Shown here piece after piece: positions 8,053 through 16,949 of a stretch of 50,442 nucleotides of DNA. Position 1 is the stretch's first letter; every line of letters begins with the position of its first letter. The position numbers and the translations under genes are program-made. The stretch is from assembly GCF_029478665.1 (NCBI RefSeq), contig NZ_JARPQB010000038.1, positions 1 through 50,442 of the forward strand, read 5' to 3'. This DNA comes from Pseudomonas entomophila (GTDB taxonomy: Bacteria > Pseudomonadota > Gammaproteobacteria > Pseudomonadales > Pseudomonadaceae). The notes under the pieces were generated by a model. That model searched no databases and was not told where the DNA came from. It worked only from the letters and a program-made list of their open reading frames with translations.

Positions 8053-8958
8053 CTATAACCGTGCCAATTCTTCCCGGCAGAACTCCACGAACAGTTGTGC
8101 CGGCTTGGTCAACTGCACACGTTTGAGGTGTGCTGCCGCCAATCCCGACAAGGCCACAGGTTCGGCAATATCCAACATCACCAAGCGCTGCCCGTCGTAG
8201 GTGAATTCCGAGTGAGGCCGGGTGACCAGTAGCGAATAGCCGAAGCCCTGCCCCACCATGCCTCGCACCATCTCGATGGAGGGCGAGCTGAAGACGATGT
8301 TGGGCGTCAGCCCCAGCTCGTTGAACAGGCTGACGAAGTAGGTGCGGCTGGGTGCCACGTCGAGCAGGATCATCGGCTCCGGGCACAGATCACGCAGCGA
8401 CACCTGGGCCTGCCCGGCAAAACGGTGCTTCTCCGGCAGCAGCACATATGGCTTCTGCGCCGCCATCAACGGCTCGGTCTCGATCGTGCCGTCCAGGTCG
8501 TGGTCGTAGAGGAAGGCCAAATCGAAGGTACCGGCGGTCAAGCCCTGGATCAGCTCCTGTTGCTCGCCGTCGCGCAGGCGAATGTCCACGCCTGGGTAGC
8601 GCTGGCGAAAGCCGGCAATCAGTCTGGGCAGGTACAGCGGCGCGACGGTCTCGAAGCAGCCGATGTCGATCTGGCCGGCCACGGTGTCGTTATCGGCCAG
8701 GGCGTTCTGTTCAAACTCACGGGCCATCTGCAGCAGCGACTTGGCCTTGGCGTAGAAGCGCTTGCCGCCAGGGGTCAGCGACACGCCCTGGGCGTGATGG
8801 CGAATGAACAGCTGGACACCGAAGCTCTCTTCCAGGCTCTTGATCGCCGTGGAGATCGAAGGCTGGGCGATATAGAGCTGGCGCGACGCCTCGGCGACAC
8901 TGCCGGCCTCCACCGTGGTGACGAAGTACTTCAGTTGACGCAAGGTGTAGGAAGCCAC
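8053..8958 (-). CDS. LysR-family transcription regulator
   Basis: This 301-residue regulator has an N-terminal winged helix-turn-helix (YTLRQLKYFVTTVEAGSVAEASRQL, in part, then AQPSISTAIKSLEE) and a LysR substrate domain from about residue 90 (GQIDIGCFETVAPLYLPRLI). The GTG at 8958 has AGAGAGG 7 bases upstream; a GTG 7 codons earlier lacks one. LysR genes usually lie divergent from their target, but here the divergent side holds only a hairpin and small-protein genes, so no target can be named. The substrate pocket cannot be read from sequence alone. Confidence 0.88.
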   Translation of the reverse strand: MASYTLRQLKYFVTTVEAGSVAEASRQLYIAQPSISTAIKSLEESFGVQLFIRHHAQGVSLTPGGKRFYAKAKSLLQMAREFEQNALADNDTVAGQIDIGCFETVAPLYLPRLIAGFRQRYPGVDIRLRDGEQQELIQGLTAGTFDLAFLYDHDLDGTIETEPLMAAQKPYVLLPEKHRFAGQAQVSLRDLCPEPMILLDVAPSRTYFVSLFNELGLTPNIVFSSPSIEMVRGMVGQGFGYSLLVTRPHSEFTYDGQRLVMLDIAEPVALSGLAAAHLKRVQLTKPAQLFVEFCREELARL

Positions 8959-9095
8959 GGGGTACCTCTCTGGCGCCACTGCCGACGCGCGGGGGAATTT
9001 TCCTGTCAGCTTACCTCGTCGTCGGTGAGGTGCGGGGGTGGCGCAGCCAAGGATTTAGCTGGGCGTTGAGGATATTTTCAGTGGCCTGAATGCAA

Positions 9096-9131
9096 AGACC
9101 ACCGTCAGTGGGGCCCCACTGACGGTGGTCT
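9096..9131. terminator. Perfect 36-base palindrome, probable terminator
   Basis: AGACCACCGTCAGTGGGG at 9096-9113 is followed directly by its exact reverse complement at 9114-9131. It lies 26 bases after the stop of the minus-strand peptide gene and should fold into a strong hairpin. Only a weak T tract follows on the minus strand. Confidence 0.6.
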
Positions 9132-9157
9132 ACAAGGTCGGCTGGACCTGAGGGTGA

Positions 9158-9316
9158 TCAGTCGAACTCCCATTCAGGCTGGCAATGTCCGACCGGCGTC
9201 AGATAAGTGCCCTCTGGGCAAGAGATCGACAGAACAGTCGACCAGCCATAAGCGGCATGGGCAACCTGAATCATGCCTGCGCTTGCGATGAGAGCGATCA
9301 ATGCGAACTTTTTCAT
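9158..9316 (-). CDS. Tiny secreted protein with Cys/His C-terminal motif (copy 1)
   Basis: This 52-residue precursor has a signal peptide (MKKFALIALIASAGMIQVAHA), so the mature peptide is about 31 residues. Its end, from SCPEGTYLTPVGHCQP to the terminal EFD, nearly repeats the end of the next gene to the right: C-x-EGT-Y/F-LT-x-VGHCQP-x-aromatic-EFD. Two Cys can form one disulfide. The ATG at 9316 gives a proper signal peptide; the frame extends upstream but without signal features. The start lies 2 bases downstream of an 18-base inverted repeat that includes the probable ribosome site. I know no named family; possible roles are an extracytoplasmic metal-binding or signalling peptide. That is a guess. 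Confidence 0.6.
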   Translation of the reverse strand: MKKFALIALIASAGMIQVAHAAYGWSTVLSISCPEGTYLTPVGHCQPEWEFD

Positions 9317-9716
9317 ACATTTTACCTGGGTAAAATTTCGGGATTTAACTGCGGCAGGCAAGTAATCCTACTCACCCCTGCCACCGGCCCGACAAACTTT
9401 ACGCAATGCACCCGGCACAAGCGTTAGCTAAAGCCTCAGGAATACCCCGAAAACTTATCTCAGCTTCGCAGGCAAGATCCCCGCCAATCAACTCACGCCG
9501 TAATTAACCTACATGGGGCGCTCAGACAGAGTTGGTACGGAACCCGGAAGCACGATACTGCCCATTTTCAAACACTGGCGTGTGTTGCCTGGTCAGGTGC
9601 TGATACCGATTGGCTGCGGGGATGTGGGGGGGGAGCGGCAGGAACACGAATACACCAACGCCTGGGAACGGTATTCGCAGACGCAGGTGTATGAAGGTCG
9701 TTAGACGCGGACTCGG
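9317..9716. other. 400-base gap between the two peptide genes
   Basis: No confident gene. It holds the inverted repeat at 9319-9336 and the promoter region of copy 1. A plus-strand frame at 9513-9704 (63 codons, ending in WERYSQTQVYEGR) has normal Pseudomonas-like codons in its last 40 positions but no signal, no domain I recognise and no clear ribosome site. It may be the tail of a lost gene. Confidence 0.4.
9319..9336. promoter_or_regulatory. Inverted repeat over the ribosome site of the copy 1 peptide gene
   Basis: ATTTTACC at 9319-9326 and GGTAAAAT at 9329-9336 are exact reverse complements with a 2-base spacer, directly before the ATG at 9316. On the mRNA the CAGGTAAAA ribosome-site region lies in the stem. 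It may be an operator or a translational hairpin. Copy 2 has no such repeat. Confidence 0.45.
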
Positions 9717-9965
9717 TCAGTCGAATTCAAAGCTTGGCTGGCAGTGCCCGACCGCAGTGAGAAACGTGCCCTCAGCACATCCGATGGGGGCAATATCGCC
9801 AATATAGCCGACGGGCCGATTGCCAGCGGTCGTCATGGTATCGCCCCAAATGCACGGTGATGCGCCAGCCATCACGGTGTCAGTTGAATGCATGCATGGG
9901 TTGCCATAGGTCAGCTGGGCCAGGCTTGCAGTGGCCCATAGCGCAATCGATACGATCCTTTTCAT
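9717..9965 (-). CDS. Tiny secreted protein with Cys/His C-terminal motif (copy 2)
   Basis: This 82-residue precursor has a signal peptide (MKRIVSIALWATASLAQLTYG) and a mature part of about 61 residues with four Cys. Its last 20 residues match copy 1 (GCAEGTFLTAVGHCQP and then SFEFD). The middle segment with the two extra Cys is absent from copy 1. The ATG at 9965 has AAGGAG 7 bases upstream, which is a strong start. Both copies are on the same strand with a 400-base gap, so they look like diverged tandem paralogues. The conserved end suggests that the C-terminus is the active or recognised part. Confidence 0.62.
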   Translation of the reverse strand: MKRIVSIALWATASLAQLTYGNPCMHSTDTVMAGASPCIWGDTMTTAGNRPVGYIGDIAPIGCAEGTFLTAVGHCQPSFEFD

Positions 9966-10128
9966 ATTTCTCTCCTTGAATGAGGGCTCCACCGCCAAGT
10001 GCTGTACATGAAGGGCGCCAGTGCGCGTTCAGCGCGATAAAACAGTAGACGCCTGCGCCACCTATTGATTGAGCACAGAGGCAAGCAACCGCGTAGGAGA
10101 CCTCATCAGCCACCCGTTGCGCAGGCGC

Positions 10129-10791
10129 TTAGCCCCTTCGATCGCCGGATGGCACGTCCTCGCCCCCGCCACGTCTTTCGCCGAGCATGCCTCGCACGAC
10201 GATGAAATCGATCACCGCCTGCAAGCCGTCGCCCCGCTTCAGGTTGCTGAACGTCCACGGCCGCTCAGGGCGCATGCGCCGGGTATCGCGCTCCATCACC
10301 TCCAATGAGGCGCCGACATACGGCGCCAGGTCGGTCTTGTTGATCACCAGGAAGTCTGACTTGGTGATACCAGGCCCCCCCTTGCGCGGGATCTTCTCGC
10401 CTTCGGCGACATCGATCACATAGATGGTCAGGTCGGCCAGCTCGGGGCTGAACGTCGCACTGAGGTTGTCGCCGCCACTCTCGACGAAGATCACTTCGAG
10501 GTTGCCGAACTTGCGTGCCAGCGCCTCGACAGCGGCGAGGTTCATCGAGGCATCCTCGCGAATCGCGGTGTGCGGGCAGCCACCCGTCTCGACGCCGACA
10601 ATCCGCTCGGGCTCAAGTGCGCCAGCTTCGGTGAGAATGCGCTGGTCTTCCTTGGTGTAGATGTCGTTGGTCACCACGGCGATCTGATAATGATCGCGCA
10701 TGGCCTTGCACAGGGCTTCGAGCAGCGCGGTCTTGCCGGACCCGACCGGGCCACCGACGCCGACACGCAGGGGTTGCTGGTAATTTTGCAT
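10129..10791 (-). CDS. ureG: Urease accessory GTPase UreG
   Basis: This 220-residue SIMIBI-class GTPase delivers nickel to apo-urease with UreD-UreF. The P-loop GVGGPVGSGKT is at residues 11-21, the metal-binding Cys-Pro-His (GGCPHTAI) follows, and the conserved FVESGGDNLSATFSPELAD and guanine-specificity NKTD are present. The ATG at 10791 starts the family-typical MQNYQQPLRVGVGG; the longer frame upstream is not conserved. It is the last gene of the urease operon, 11 bases after ureF. Confidence 0.97.
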   Translation of the reverse strand: MQNYQQPLRVGVGGPVGSGKTALLEALCKAMRDHYQIAVVTNDIYTKEDQRILTEAGALEPERIVGVETGGCPHTAIREDASMNLAAVEALARKFGNLEVIFVESGGDNLSATFSPELADLTIYVIDVAEGEKIPRKGGPGITKSDFLVINKTDLAPYVGASLEVMERDTRRMRPERPWTFSNLKRGDGLQAVIDFIVVRGMLGERRGGGEDVPSGDRRG

Positions 10792-10802
10792 CGTGGCAGT
10801 CC

Positions 10803-11477
10803 TCAGGAACGGAACAAACGGGTGTATTGGGTTTCGTGGCATGACGATGCGATAGCCAGCAAGGGCAAGCTGCCACCAAGCTGGTCGTCGTCGAGCGCCA
10901 GGGCGTGGTCAAGTACGCCAGGCAACTCCTCGCCCAGGTCACGCAGCAGTGTCTGAGCCGCTTGCTGGCCGAAAGGCACCAGTTTGACCCCGGCCATCAC
11001 CGCCCCTTCCAGCCAGGCAAAGCCATGGCCCAGGGCGAGTTGGCGCAACGGGATCGACCAGTGCGCGCCAAGCCAGGCCATGCCGCCGAGCTGGCTGAGT
11101 TCGAGACTGGGGCGCCACGCCGAGTCCTGCCCCCGCTGCCAGCCGTCGAGCAGCCGCGCCAGGGCGCTGCCACGCTGGGTTTCTTCGAGGCGTAGTTCAG
11201 CCGTCTCACGGTTGGCCAGCAGAAATCGGCTCCAGTGGGCAAACGCCTCGGCATCATCGCCAAGGCAGGCACCGTACAGGCGTGCCAGCACCGGCCAGTC
11301 GAGGCAACCGAGGGTGTCGTGCAGTTGCTCGCGCTGCCAGGCGGCGAAGTCTGCGACAGACTTCACCCAGCCGGCTTCGACGGCCCATTCCAAGCCTTGC
11401 GAGTAGGTAAAGCCGCCCACCGGCAGGCCAGGGCTGGCCAGCTGCAGCAAGCGCAGCAGCGCCAGGTCAGTGTTCAT
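10803..11477 (-). CDS. ureF: Urease accessory protein UreF
   Basis: This 224-residue helical protein starts MNTDLALLRLLQLASPGLPVGGFTYSQGLEWAVE, the hallmark UreF N-terminus. UreF joins UreD on apo-urease and recruits UreG, gating GTP hydrolysis. The central EETQRGSALARLL and the C-terminal arginine-rich end (ETQYTRLFRS) are typical. Its ATG overlaps the ureJ stop (TGATG), so translation is coupled. Confidence 0.95.
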   Translation of the reverse strand: MNTDLALLRLLQLASPGLPVGGFTYSQGLEWAVEAGWVKSVADFAAWQREQLHDTLGCLDWPVLARLYGACLGDDAEAFAHWSRFLLANRETAELRLEETQRGSALARLLDGWQRGQDSAWRPSLELSQLGGMAWLGAHWSIPLRQLALGHGFAWLEGAVMAGVKLVPFGQQAAQTLLRDLGEELPGVLDHALALDDDQLGGSLPLLAIASSCHETQYTRLFRS

Positions 11478-12022
11478 CAGCCAGCCAGCACCAGCGCGGC
11501 ACCGGCCAGCAGGCCGCCACCGAAGGCTTTCTGCAGACGGGCATGGCGACGCAACAGGCAGCCCACGGCGAAACCGACCACCAGCAGCAGGCCACTGACC
11601 GTGACGAAACCGGCGCTGAACAGCCAGAACGCGCTGGGCGTGGCCTCGACGCCGTGGGCCCAGCCATGGAACAGGGCAAATACCGGCATGATCAGCGACA
11701 GCAGCAGCTGACGGCTCGGCAGCAGCATGGCGGCGGCGGCCACCAGCAGCGAGGCGACGATCATCTGCTCCATGCCCAGCACATTGCCGAACAGGTGGCC
11801 GCACACCGCGCCACCGAACATGGCCACCAGAGTGGCCAGCGGCAGCATGAGGGTGCGCCGGGTCAAGGCCGCGAGCACACCCGTGCCGATCAGCATCAGC
11901 AAGTGATCGAGGCCGGTCAGCGGATGCAGCAGGCCATCCTGCAACGGGTTGGCGTCGTGACCAGGGTGGGCGAAGGCCGGCAAGGCCACCATCAGCAATA
12001 CCAGGGCGAAAATCTTTTTCAT
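11477..12022 (-). CDS. ureJ: HupE/UreJ family membrane protein (nickel uptake)
   Basis: This 181-residue membrane protein has a signal-like first helix (MKKIFALVLLMVALPAFA), then the metal-binding HPGHD motif, and five more hydrophobic helices with LTGLDHLL and FALFHGWAHGVE, all marks of HupE/UreJ. These proteins bring nickel into the cell. It lies between ureE and ureF in the operon, 19 bases after ureE, where nickel supply fits. Confidence 0.92.
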   Translation of the reverse strand: MKKIFALVLLMVALPAFAHPGHDANPLQDGLLHPLTGLDHLLMLIGTGVLAALTRRTLMLPLATLVAMFGGAVCGHLFGNVLGMEQMIVASLLVAAAAMLLPSRQLLLSLIMPVFALFHGWAHGVEATPSAFWLFSAGFVTVSGLLLVVGFAVGCLLRRHARLQKAFGGGLLAGAALVLAG

Positions 12023-12041
12023 TGTTGGCTCCAGGGTGAGG

Positions 12042-12527
12042 TCAGGAATGGGCGGGCAGGCGCACGAAGGGATGATCGTGGCCGTGGGAATGACCATGGG
12101 GCGCGCTCTGGTAGGCGCCGGCCTCGGGCTCGAACGGTGCCCGTTCTTCGACCACCTCCAGGCCCAGGCCACGCAGCATGTCGTCGAGCACATGGTCATG
12201 CTGGTAACGCAACAGGTTGGGCTCGATCTGCAGCGGCACATGGCGGTTGCCCAGGTGGTAGGCGGCGCGGGCCAGCAGGTGCGGATCGGCGCAACGTACC
12301 GTCGACACCGCCTCGGGCGCCGCCAGCACGCGGACCACCTGGCGGCCATCCGCGTCGGCGAGCAGCTCGCCACCGCGCAACAGGTGTCCACGCTCGAGCA
12401 TCAACCCTGCCTCGCGGCCATCGTCCAGCTTGACCCGCAGCCGGCTCTTGATGCGGCTGTCGACATCGAGCGTGAGGGTGCCGGTGACCAGTGCGGCTTC
12501 AGGGACCCGTCGGGTGAGTACGATCAT
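12042..12527 (-). CDS. ureE: Urease nickel chaperone UreE
   Basis: This 161-residue metallochaperone has an N-terminal peptide-binding part (MIVLTRRVPEAALVTGTLTL), a middle YHLGNRHVPLQIEP with the conserved His, and a His-rich tail (HGHSHGHDH) that binds nickel. UreE passes nickel to UreG. The ATG at 12527 gives the usual length. It follows ureC by 10 bases. Confidence 0.95.
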   Translation of the reverse strand: MIVLTRRVPEAALVTGTLTLDVDSRIKSRLRVKLDDGREAGLMLERGHLLRGGELLADADGRQVVRVLAAPEAVSTVRCADPHLLARAAYHLGNRHVPLQIEPNLLRYQHDHVLDDMLRGLGLEVVEERAPFEPEAGAYQSAPHGHSHGHDHPFVRLPAHS

Positions 12528-12537
12528 GTTCGCTCCT

Positions 12538-14237
<1,700 letters not shown>

Positions 14238-14241
<4 letters not shown>

Positions 14242-14555
14242 GCCCTGCCCTCCAGCGCGCCCATCACCTTGCCCTGGAAGCCGTACACCTCACGCTTGCC
14301 GGCGTAGGCCACCAGTTGCACGGTCCGCGCCTGGCCCGGCTCGAAGCGCACCGCGGTGCCGGCCGGGATGTCCAGGCGATAGCCACGGGTCGGCGCGCGT
14401 TCGAACACCAGGGCGTCGTTGACCTCGAAAAAGTGGTAGTGCGAACCGACTTGCACAGGGCGGTCGCCGTGGTTGGCGACACTGACGCTGAGCGTTTCTC
14501 GGCCGACATTGAGTTCGATATCGCCTGCGGCGACCTGGACCTCTCCGGGAATCAT
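14238..14555 (-). CDS. ureB: Urease subunit beta
   Basis: This 105-residue structural subunit starts MIPGEVQVAAGDIELN, with the conserved RPVQVGSHYHFFEVN and TRGYRLDIPAGTAVRFEPG. The ATG at 14555 has GAGGAG upstream; a longer frame to 14582 is not conserved. It follows ureA by 10 bases. The separate A, B and C genes are the usual bacterial (not Helicobacter) layout. Confidence 0.98.
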
Positions 14556-14565
14556 GCGGGGCTCC

Positions 14566-14868
14566 TCAGACAATGGGGTCATGCACGGTCACCAGCTTGG
14601 TGCCGTCGGGGAAGGTCGCCTCGACCTGGACGTCATGGAGCATTTCCGGCACACCGTCCATGACCTGCTCGCGCACCAGCACCTCGCGCCCGAGGCTCAT
14701 CAGCTCGGCAACGCTGCGGCCGTCACGGGCGCCCTCCAGCACCGCGGCGCTGATCAGTGCCACCGCTTCCGGGTAGTTCAGCCGCAGGCCACGGGCCAGG
14801 CGCCGTTCGGCCAGCAGTGCGGCGGTGAACAGCAGCAGTTTGTCTTTCTCTCTCGGGGTCAGCTCCAT
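14566..14868 (-). CDS. ureA: Urease subunit gamma
   Basis: This 100-residue subunit has the full family pattern: MELTPREKDKLLLFTAALLAERR, then LNYPEAVALISAAVLEGARDG and MLHDVQVEATFPDGTKLV. It is the first structural gene after ureD, from which it is separated by 10 bases. Confidence 0.98.
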   Translation of the reverse strand: MELTPREKDKLLLFTAALLAERRLARGLRLNYPEAVALISAAVLEGARDGRSVAELMSLGREVLVREQVMDGVPEMLHDVQVEATFPDGTKLVTVHDPIV

Positions 14869-14878
14869 GGCGGCTCTC

Positions 14879-15712
14879 TCAAGTGGCCCAGATGCGCGGC
14901 GGGCACGGCGCCAGGCCGAGCACGGCCGGGCGCAGCAGGTGCCAGAGGCGCTGCAGGTTGTGTTGCAAGTGTTGGTTGTCGTGGTCGAGCAGGCGGATCA
15001 CCAGCAGTGGGCCGAGCAAGGTCGCGCCAGCCGGGGTGTCGAGCGCCTCGAGCTGTTGGCGGACCTGCTCCAGCACAGCCTGGTCGGCCGGCGTTGCGCA
15101 GAACGTCGCGATCAGCGGGTGGCCAGCCACTTTATCCAGGTGACCGCCTTCGATGCGCAGACGCTCATGCAAGCCGGGATCACCCGCCAGTTCGATGCAC
15201 AGGCGGCTGTCGAGGGTGCCCTGGGCGAAGCGCTCGCCCATCACTGGCCGGCCCAGGCACAAGGTTTCCCAGGCCAGCAAGCGGGCACCGGGTTCAAGGC
15301 GGAAGCGGCTGTCGAGGCTGGCTCGGGCGCCATTGAAGAAAATGCTGTCCTGGGGCAGCCACTCCAGGGTGCTGCCAGCGGCGAGGTGAAAGCGTTGGGC
15401 CAGGCGCGCGGTCGGGCCGATGCTGCGGTAGAACTTGCTGGCGCCGGGCATGGTCAGCAGTGCGTGGCTGCCGGTTTCGAGGTGGACATCCAGCTCCAGG
15501 CGATCACCGGCGACAATGCCCCCCGGCGGATGAAGCACATAGACATGGCAAGGGGCGCCTTCCGGGTGGAACGGGCGCTGCACCAAAAGTGGTCCGACAT
15601 GGCGCCGCGCACCAAGGCGGGTCACGCCATCGCGCTGGATGAAGCGCAACTGCAGGTGGGCGCTCCAGCCCGGGTCTGCCTGCGGTGGTTCGATCTGCTG
15701 CGCCAACGACAT
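14879..15712 (-). CDS. ureD: Urease accessory protein UreD
   Basis: This 277-residue scaffold binds apo-urease and, with UreF and UreG, forms the nickel-loading complex. Conserved segments are LHPPGGIVAGDRLELD, TMPGASKFYRS, LEWLPQDSIFFNGA and LAWETLCLGRPVMGE. The ATG at 15712 (MSLAQQIEPPQADPG) gives the family length; the frame is open far upstream without conservation. It is the first gene of ureDABCEJFG. Confidence 0.95.
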   Translation of the reverse strand: MSLAQQIEPPQADPGWSAHLQLRFIQRDGVTRLGARRHVGPLLVQRPFHPEGAPCHVYVLHPPGGIVAGDRLELDVHLETGSHALLTMPGASKFYRSIGPTARLAQRFHLAAGSTLEWLPQDSIFFNGARASLDSRFRLEPGARLLAWETLCLGRPVMGERFAQGTLDSRLCIELAGDPGLHERLRIEGGHLDKVAGHPLIATFCATPADQAVLEQVRQQLEALDTPAGATLLGPLLVIRLLDHDNQHLQHNLQRLWHLLRPAVLGLAPCPPRIWAT

Positions 15713-15820
15713 CCTGGAACCCCTGGAATCCGTGGCCTTGCGGCCGTCCGGAGGGCCGTGCGCTGGGCGCTTGCAGGCGCGCCAGGCTGACCACTCGATC
15801 AATATTCGCAGGCTGGATAT

Positions 15821-15837
15821 AGCAGGTAGCGGGCCAA
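15821..15837 (-). promoter_or_regulatory. Possible sigma-54 promoter of the urease operon
   Basis: On the minus strand the site reads TTGGCCCGCTACCTGCT: GG and GC are spaced by 10 bases as in sigma-54 promoters (TTGGCACG-N4-TTGCT), with two mismatches. It lies about 109 bases before the ureD start. Nitrogen control of urease through sigma-54 and NtrC is common in Pseudomonas. No clear NtrC site was found, so this is a candidate only. Confidence 0.35.
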
Positions 15838-15996
15838 GTCCGCAGGTGAACGAAGATGAAACTTCCGGACCATCGGTCATGCCGTCTGGCCTTGGGCCAG
15901 GGCGGCCGGCACATTGACGCGCGATTGGCGTGCCTTCCCGCGTGCGCAGGTGCGCTAAAGTGGCGCTCCCCCTTTTTCGAGACAAGGACGCGCCCC

Positions 15997-16368
15997 ATGA
16001 CATTCGCCCCCGCCATCCCGATCCTGCGCATCTTTTCGATCGACAAGGCCAGGGAGTTCTACCTCGACTTTCTGGGGTTCCAGCTCGACTGGGAACACCG
16101 CTTCGCCCCGGACTTGCCGCTGTACATGCAAGTCCATCGCGACGGCCTGATCCTGCATCTGTCCGAGCATCACGGTGACGCCACGCCGGGTTCGGCGGTG
16201 TTTGCCCGGGTAGAAGACCTCAAGGCCCTGGAGCGCGAACTGCTGGGCAAGCAGTACGGCTACGCGCGCCCCCAGGCCGAAACGGTCGACTGGGGCCTGG
16301 AGATGCAGATCGTCGACCCATTCGGCAACCGCTTGCGCTTCTGCCAGCAGATTGGCGACGACGCCTGA
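15997..16368 (+). CDS. Glyoxalase/bleomycin-resistance superfamily protein
   Basis: This 123-residue protein is a single vicinal-oxygen-chelate domain: an N-terminal strand and helix (IPILRIFSIDKAREFYLDFLGF), a middle strand (LILHLSEHHGD), and the C-terminal MQIVDPFGNRLRF. Such domains bind a metal and act as glyoxalase, dioxygenase or antibiotic-binding proteins. Substrate is unknown. Its TGA overlaps the next start (TGATG). Confidence 0.85.
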   Translation: MTFAPAIPILRIFSIDKAREFYLDFLGFQLDWEHRFAPDLPLYMQVHRDGLILHLSEHHGDATPGSAVFARVEDLKALERELLGKQYGYARPQAETVDWGLEMQIVDPFGNRLRFCQQIGDDA

Positions 16369-16718
16369 TGGCCGGCGAAAAACGGGTACTGGCGCGCCTG
16401 GAGCGAGAAATGGTCGCCTGCCTGACCGAGGCCTGCGCAACGGCCCAGGCCGAGATCGTCGGCTTCGCCTGGCTCACGCACCAGGTCGATCTCGACGATT
16501 TCCCCGCCAGCCTGCGCATCACCTGGGTGTTCACCGACGACACCGACAAGGCCAGGGCGCTGGCGGGCGAGGACAAGGCGCGGATGCTCGCGTTGACAGC
16601 CCAGGCGCTCGCTGATGCCGGCATCCTGCTGGACCATGTCGCCTGGCATGTGCGCTTTGACAGCGAGGAGGCCTGCTGGCGGGATCATGGCGGTGACTGG
16701 AACCGGCGCTTGCGTTGA
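16368..16718 (+). CDS. Conserved hypothetical protein, 116 residues
   Basis: The protein is soluble and acidic, with helix (MAGEKRVLARLEREMVACLTEAC), beta strand (LRITWVFTDDTDKARAL) and a second helix, ending CWRDHGGDWNRRLR. Translation appears coupled to the glyoxalase-like gene, so a shared role is likely. I do not know the family. A REP hairpin follows. Confidence 0.7.
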   Translation: MAGEKRVLARLEREMVACLTEACATAQAEIVGFAWLTHQVDLDDFPASLRITWVFTDDTDKARALAGEDKARMLALTAQALADAGILLDHVAWHVRFDSEEACWRDHGGDWNRRLR

Positions 16719-16735
16719 GTACCGCGCCCATTTAC

Positions 16736-16822
16736 CTGTAGGAGCGGCTTTAGCCGCGATCACCCGCAAAGCGGGTACCAGGCACCGCGTCGCCTGCATC
16801 GCGGCTAAAGCCGCTCCTACAG
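16736..16822. repeat. REP element pair with inner hairpin
   Basis: The arm at 16736-16760 (CTGTAGGAGCGGCTTTAGCC and on) is the exact reverse complement of 16798-16822. Between them is ACCCGCAAAGCGGGT, a small inner hairpin. The same composite, including most of the spacer, occurs at 44306-44390. Confidence 0.9.
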
Positions 16823-16949
16823 AGGCCCCTGCCCCACAAGGTTTTGTGTGATCGCCCACAGTTCCCGATCCGCGCCGGATGTATTAAGGTGGCGGGGTGC
16901 GCATATAAAAGCAGCCCGCCGTGTTCGGGCGTAGAGCTATGAGGGTGTC

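Noticed and set aside
10052..10128. CGCCTGCGC and GCGCAGGCG arms 60 bases apart downstream of ureG
   Set aside because: The loop is too long for an intrinsic terminator and there is no T run; GC-rich chance match is likely.
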